Below are positions 18,301 through 20,096 of a stretch of 20,096 nucleotides of DNA, one piece after another. Source of the DNA: a virus; the IMG/VR virus record IMGVR_UViG_3300020220_000427, positions 1-20,096 of that record; one strand, given 5' to 3'. Under the pieces are notes generated by a model. That model saw nothing but the letters and a program-made list of their open reading frames with translations, was not told the DNA's origin and made no database searches. The stretch's first letter is position 1. Each line of letters begins with the position of its first letter. The position numbers and the translations under genes were made by a program.

Positions 18301-19115
18301 TTAGCAAGACCCTGACCACCTTGTGTTGCTTGAGCACCTTGAAGACCTTGATTACCTTGAAGACCTTGAGTTGCTTGAACTCCTTGCAATCCTTGAACAC
18401 CCTGAGGTCCTCTAGTAGCAGCTTTGAGAATTGAAAACTCAGTAGCATTGACAATTGTGTTGACTGGTGTTGCTTGATCTGCCTGGTCCATCCAGGCATA
18501 AACTTCAATATAGTCTCCAGCATTTATTAATGCTTGTGTTGCAATCTGTAAGTTTTTACCATTTCCTGCTGCTGTTCCACCACTGTAGGTAGTGGTTCTT
18601 GTTTGTGTAACTTCAACTCCATTTAGGAAAATAGAGCATATTGGATTTACCTCTGCCGCACCAGTGTTATCAATACCAATATTGATATTGATAATGTAAA
18701 TACCATTATTATTGATAGTTATTCTTTGGGGTATAGTTGTATTAGAATGCGTAAAAAAGTCAGTTTTATAGACTTCAGAATCAAATCGAATAGGAACTCT
18801 ATTCGCATAAGTTACATTGATATCTTCAGTGAGAGAAGTTTTTCTAAACTTCGCAGCCTGAAGTTCTGTTCCATATCCAACATTACCCCAAAACCAACCC
18901 CCATTACCGTCAGATAAAACAAGATCACCAATATTACCAGAAAAATTTGCAGAATCATAAATTCCACCATTAATTCTTACATTATTAAATGTAGAATTCT
19001 CTGGTGATTGTATGTCACCTTTGAAAAGTTCTGCCTCTATTTGTTGGAAAAACTTAGCATTCTGATAAAACCACGCCTCTTCGCCAACTATAAATCTATT
19101 TTCTGGTGCTGGCAT
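12339..19115 (-). CDS. Multidomain virion fibre with jelly roll, collagen-like shaft and beta-helix (2258 aa)
   Basis: Domains in order: N-terminal attachment region (1-90, MPAPENRFIVGEEAWFYQ...); TNF/C1q-like jelly roll (about 95-233, with FDSEVYKTDFFTHSN and NNNGIYIININIGI); collagen-like shaft (236-482), mostly Gly-X-Gln with GLANQ/GLSNQ breaks; a linker with GDPNQVIYKN and FKGEGSQLTGI; a pectin-lyase-like beta-helix (about 571-670, GRTIYVSLNGNDDNTG and HPKRTIKSA...PGTYVEENPI). Then come repeating modules: helical Cys modules (CKEDVVSIIDAVAKDL, CADDIKDIYKAVSFD, CKRDLAYFVDAVSTDV, CRRDLGFIVDALIKDV) and beta modules (AxYDxxTGxTTIT...FxCxSG...GYxF...HTYVSGGT). Further beta-helix follows (KVDGFNAEPG..., GGIGVSVTNGAYAQLVS), and the end GNFQIGDNVVINQLTGTISG is typical of cyanophage fibre C-termini. 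It starts 10 bp after the spike-like gene. No S74 domain is seen. Probably a baseplate-attached or long tail fibre. Confidence 0.85.
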   Translation of the reverse strand: MPAPENRFIVGEEAWFYQNAKFFQQIEAELFKGDIQSPENSTFNNVRINGGIYDSANFSGNIGDLVLSDGNGGWFWGNVGYGTELQAAKFRKTSLTEDINVTYANRVPIRFDSEVYKTDFFTHSNTTIPQRITINNNGIYIININIGIDNTGAAEVNPICSIFLNGVEVTQTRTTTYSGGTAAGNGKNLQIATQALINAGDYIEVYAWMDQADQATPVNTIVNATEFSILKAATRGPQGVQGLQGVQATQGLQGNQGLQGAQATQGGQGLANQGIQGLQGLQGLQGTQGVQGTQGVQGPLSNFQGTQATQGNQGLQGLQGTSVQGTQGLQGTQGLQGGQGTQGLANQGVQGTQGLQGLQGDQGVQGTQGLSNQGVQGTQATQGTQGLQGSQGLQGSQGVQGQQGTQGDQGVQGTIGDQGTQGLQGNQGTQGLQGLQGNQGTQGTQGTQGLQGDQGIQGTQATQGMQGNQGVQSPQGTQGLVGPIAGDPNQVIYKNPQNIPSGSENFKFYDYESLVTVGEQSGAGIVSATTFKGEGSQLTGIVTSVIPGIGIDIESTQANGKGIVEITSYKPVGRTIYVSLNGNDDNTGLAENHPKRTIKSAASVALFGDTIKPFPGTYVEENPIVLAKTVSVEGTELRNVVITPKYPERDLFYVNSGCHVTDVSFRGQPSTNGAAIVALQPLLGPSSDRYFDAARLLRFNLDYIARESVGFLTSGFSGFAGSHREQDAARLLDLNTGFIAAEAVGFLTSPSGYNFNLNSNDYTNCKEDVVSIIDAVAKDLKANSNRNSIGAGFSYYNNSGGLIHITGIATQQATIAAFDYAIGIATHVINNLTPPISYQSGVGSITQFKDLSVIQVAGGCVGVGTTIRQLVGIITSMIGIGTTAAPAIRYGVNLDSIDCADDIKDIYKAVSFDITRGGNAKCVGAAKSYFNDDFNFIPNTLKNPEEVKQTVATLDYSFNIARAVVNNCTWGGYPVGLGTTVVNAVYDASTGITTITANNHGLVKNDAARITGLLYECDNGSPGFAITVSTATYDKTTGISTITLSSSLDIVSGERVRLNDLVFICDSGGGPSTASYPSGNLGYDFTVLDVIEPPPSRLRRSSTKFTVNVGVSTLDHTYVSGGTARRLYTPVFGISTAFYDKLTGITTITTVGLGTTVGPHLFIEPNKKVKLENLVFICDSGGGPATAYYPSGNLGYEFNVISTNNDRYVDASNLIESNKNEIIDKSLAAIALSFPDFYYPNDLQTTRFSRFKDSYRLIQLNKQEIVGTAWTNTYNVYPGISTTMDKCKRDLAYFVDAVSTDVFSGGNTYTIQFTKTYFNSSGAPISNGLVGEITESVYAFNQARNLMKLAITNNLTITDLTITADPGTGINTSTASCADVQQAINTLVSIATTAFTNGSLTNVNKIRVNNGVFPAGENKCRRDLGFIVDALIKDVRYGTNKHIREATRSYFTAAGVPISDGLVGETAQSIVGFHSVRDYAKLAINNQLNNRDLTITADPNPGIGTTSNTNPYSCADVQSNIDNLVGILTSTIGIGTIGPSFPDLYVSNKVKVNVGVSTLDHIYVTGGTLTANYTTKIFPDGTFNYIFPVKSVVGPNTFTFVAGKTVLPHTYVSGGTVEKYRNFQPTFTQVKDMSIQIDGQTGYNDALNSCKNVISAIRSCVGVVTSIVGLGSTALKSGSVVVPAFGGNSGYGFTDIVGITSAIYEGETGKTTITAPGLIVREGDPIELRDLIFSCTSGTGIGTTTQKFPSGKFGYEFYVDEINSDNTFEIYVGVSTLIHTYISGGTIINRAIPVSFATYDHITGVTTITAPGAFVDIGDVVSVRDLEFICTSGAATTTIYPTSNTGYNFAVEEVIGYGSTFVINTGINTIPHYYLTGGVVVPPYSRGTGPIDQGPYIRNATNFIANSIGLKVDGFNAEPGDKDDIGVTGTMSVDSYTQFNQGGIGVSVTNGAYAQLVSIFTICDDIGIFTKSGGQCDITNSNCSFGNFGLVSDGVGDATSKSIYRYTAQSVGEAQIETDEIVVSGVGTYRPYDGQAIYFGDLYNTVSRIEVTNGGSGYLFPPDVIISAPTGPNGITAEGSANIDATGTVISVDVISSGSQYSTPPTVTFSPIGGVGSGAAAISFLEPIYFNIQSATLPVAGISTITLLSNLNSTIGAGTTIYFSRLSLQIATSISLEWVGSGTNINTAKPSLGGVTIQPNEVDKIRGGQVVYTSTNQAGNFQIGDNVVINQLTGTISGRAFSQSLLNTVTPLIIALGK
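13500..16170. repeat. Internal beta-module and helical-module repeats in the 2258-aa fibre
   Basis: Five beta modules begin near residues 985, 1033, 1142, 1703 and 1798. Each has YDxxTGxTTIT, mostly followed by a C-x-S-G turn, YPSGNxGYxF and VSTLxHTYVSGGT. Between them lie paired helical modules (for example near 1288-1380 and 1420-1520) sharing FxxxGxPISxGLVGE and LTITADPxxGI. Identity is clear in protein and only patchy in DNA, so these are older duplications. Confidence 0.8.
17672..18410. repeat. Second Gly-X-Gln repeat tract (739 bp)
   Basis: This is the collagen-like part of the 2258-aa fibre. It uses the same 9-bp units and the same interruption words (GLSNQ and the related GLANQ) as the 7.2-kb tract downstream and lies in the same orientation. 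The two tracts therefore form a pair of dispersed direct repeats. Confidence 0.9.
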
Positions 19116-19125
19116 GTGATTTTAC

Positions 19126-19899
19126 CTATAGGATAGTGACACCAGGAACAGTATTACTCCTTACTTGAGCTCGTTCCTCATTTGTAATTGGACGACTCAA
19201 TTCAGCATCAAGACCTGCAGTGGTACTAGCAGTGGTACTAGCAGTGGCACTAGCAGTGGAACGACTAGTCGAAATTCCAGTAGTCGAAATTCCAGAAGAT
19301 GGAATACAAGGTTTACTTGTTGTAGTCGCATCAACGTTATTACCAGTTACTGGAATATTTGGTAACGCAGCCATTGCTTTTTCAAGAACATCTTTAGCAA
19401 CATAAGTTCCATCAAATACTTTCGTACCAAAAGTTCCACCCTCCACTTTTGATATAACATTTCCAGACAATCCCTTAGCATCAACAATATTAGAGTCTAA
19501 CAATATTCTTCCAGCACCACCTTTCATGCTGATATTTCTTCCTGCTTTTATATCTACATCCTCATCAGCTTCAATTGTTATATTTTTTCCTTTGATTCTA
19601 ATAGATCCATTACGTAGTGCAGTAATTGTAACATCTCCAGCCATCGAAGTAATAACAATGTCAACACCTTTTTCAGATGTTTTATTTCCTGCTACAATTT
19701 CGATAAATCTATCGTTGTAAATTCTGTATGACCCCCCTTCGGTAAGACCAGTAAGATTTACATCATTACTAGAATTGAAACTATACATCGCATATGCCAA
19801 AGACCCATTTGCCCCCATTTGTGGCGTGGAAGTATCAATCCTAAAAGTAGGCATTGCCCAAATATCTCTAGCTTCCCAGTTTTGATTTGATCTTGACAT
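19126..19899 (-). CDS. Beta-helix spike/baseplate-like structural protein (257 aa)
   Basis: Residues 1-55 form an N-terminal region (MSRSNQNWEARDIWAMPTFR). Residues about 56-140 show short alternating strands with Gly/Asp/Asn turns (GDVTITALRNGSIRIKGKNI, ADEDVDIKAGRNISMKGGAG), the pattern of the triple-stranded beta-helix at the end of T4 gp5 and VgrG-type spikes. Residues 200-230 are low-complexity Ser/Thr/Ala, encoded by 12-bp repeats, and the end is TNEERAQVRSNTVPGVTIL. No lysozyme domain is visible, so this is not a full gp5; a separate spike segment or baseplate component is the best inference. It lies 41 bp after the Pro-rich gene and 10 bp before the large fibre. No good Shine-Dalgarno sequence is seen at the ATG. 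Confidence 0.6.
   Translation of the reverse strand: MSRSNQNWEARDIWAMPTFRIDTSTPQMGANGSLAYAMYSFNSSNDVNLTGLTEGGSYRIYNDRFIEIVAGNKTSEKGVDIVITSMAGDVTITALRNGSIRIKGKNITIEADEDVDIKAGRNISMKGGAGRILLDSNIVDAKGLSGNVISKVEGGTFGTKVFDGTYVAKDVLEKAMAALPNIPVTGNNVDATTTSKPCIPSSGISTTGISTSRSTASATASTTASTTAGLDAELSRPITNEERAQVRSNTVPGVTIL
19218..19265. repeat. 12-bp tandem repeat coding S/T/A tail
   Basis: CAGTGGTACTAG occurs at 19218 and 19230, with a one-base variant (CAGTGGCACTAG) at 19242 and a decayed unit at 19254. It encodes the Ser/Thr/Ala-rich linker at about residues 212-229 of the spike-like protein and is likely to vary in copy number. Confidence 0.8.
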
Positions 19900-19933
19900 G
19901 AATATAAATCAAAAATAAATTCTTTCTATTTTC

Positions 19934-19940
19934 TATTTAG
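19934..19940 (-). promoter_or_regulatory. Weak late-promoter-like motif (CTAAATA)
   Basis: CTAAATA on the minus strand sits directly after the stop of the Pro-rich gene and about 35 nt before the ATG at 19899. It differs by one base from the core of the T4-type NATAAATA motif. The same heptamer overlaps stop codons at 91-85 and near 1557, so chance is quite possible. Confidence 0.2.
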
Positions 19941-20096
19941 TTAGTAACCGTAACCGCCTCCGCCGCCGCCACCACCTGGAGATGGAGATGGTGAGGGTGA
20001 AGGTGAGGGGGTAGGAGAGGGTGTGGGGGTAGGTGTAGGCGTAGGTGTGGGAGTGGGGGTAGGAGTGGGTGTGGGGGTAGGAGTGGGTGTGGGGGT
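19941..20096 (-). CDS. C-terminal end of a (Thr/Ser-Pro)n and Gly-rich protein (5' part outside window)
   Basis: The visible 51 codons encode a Thr-Pro dipeptide run (about 13 units), a Ser-Pro run (PSPSPSP), then eight glycines and YGY before TAA. Pro-Thr/Ser runs form extended, stiff polyproline-II linkers, and a Gly/Tyr end is flexible or adhesive. Nothing of the folded part of the protein is in the window, so its family cannot be named; position suggests a virion or baseplate protein. The composition is far more GC-rich than its neighbours, which follows from the CCN/GGN codons. The stop codon and frame are unambiguous. It lies 41 bp upstream of the spike-like gene. Confidence 0.75.
   Translation of the reverse strand, partial: TPTPTPTPTPTPTPTPTPTPTPTPTPSPTPSPSPSPSPSPGGGGGGGGYGY
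20055..20096. repeat. 18-bp tandem repeat, G-rich on + strand
   Basis: GGGGGTAGGAGTGGGTGT occurs at 20055-20072 and 20073-20090, and a third copy is cut by the window end. It encodes Thr-Pro triplets on the minus strand. The + strand here, which is the template for this gene, fits the G-quadruplex pattern G3+ with loops of 1-7 nt. Confidence 0.85.

Noticed and set aside
19126-19899. Tail lysozyme/hub protein gp5
   Set aside because: Only a beta-helix-like segment is seen; there is no lysozyme catalytic domain or OB-fold, and the length is under half that of gp5.

Overview
The window reads as part of the late structural region of a T4-like marine cyanophage (a myovirus of Synechococcus or Prochlorococcus), moderately to well supported. 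The grounds are: every convincing gene lies on the minus strand, packed with 0-16 bp gaps or 1-nt overlaps; the proteins are large modular virion fibres (collagen-like rods, TNF/C1q-like jelly rolls, a parallel beta-helix and a Peptidase_S74 intramolecular chaperone); there is a Phage_tail_APC-like assembly chaperone; and there is a phage-type 2OG-Fe(II) oxygenase. The host assignment is inference from the protein types; no host marker gene is in the window.

In transcription order (right to left) the layout is as follows. (1) The 3' end of a gene encoding a (Thr/Ser-Pro)n tail and a poly-Gly/Tyr terminus (20096-19941). (2) A 257-aa beta-helix, spike-like protein with an S/T/A-rich C-terminal tail (19899-19126). 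(3) A 2258-aa fibre (19115-12339): N-terminal jelly roll, about 245 aa of collagen-like Gly-X-Gln repeat, a pectin-lyase-like beta-helix, then many alternating helical Cys modules and beta modules. (4) A 117-aa small structural protein (12336-11983). (5) A giant 2775-aa fibre (11977-3650), about 2400 residues of which are Gly-X-Gln collagen-like sequence, ending in an S74 autoprocessing chaperone. (6) A set of small fibre or adhesin-like proteins (3648-1557), including two tandem C1q/TNF-like paralogues. (7) A tail-fibre assembly chaperone (1557-1147). (8) A 2OG-Fe(II) oxygenase-like protein (1130-345). (9) A consensus sigma70 promoter (348-320) that overlaps the oxygenase stop codon and reads into two small genes (294-88 and 76-1), so a new, host-polymerase-type transcription unit seems to start there.

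The likely combined role of genes 1-7 is to build and fold an adhesion apparatus: long collagen-like shafts, small jelly-roll tips and the chaperones that fold them. The most unusual content is the giant Gly-X-Gln rod, which is almost free of proline, and the neighbouring gene for an oxygenase of a superfamily that modifies collagens elsewhere. There is no stretch above about 55 bp without a gene, and I see no tRNA, rRNA, CRISPR array, insertion sequence or attachment site.
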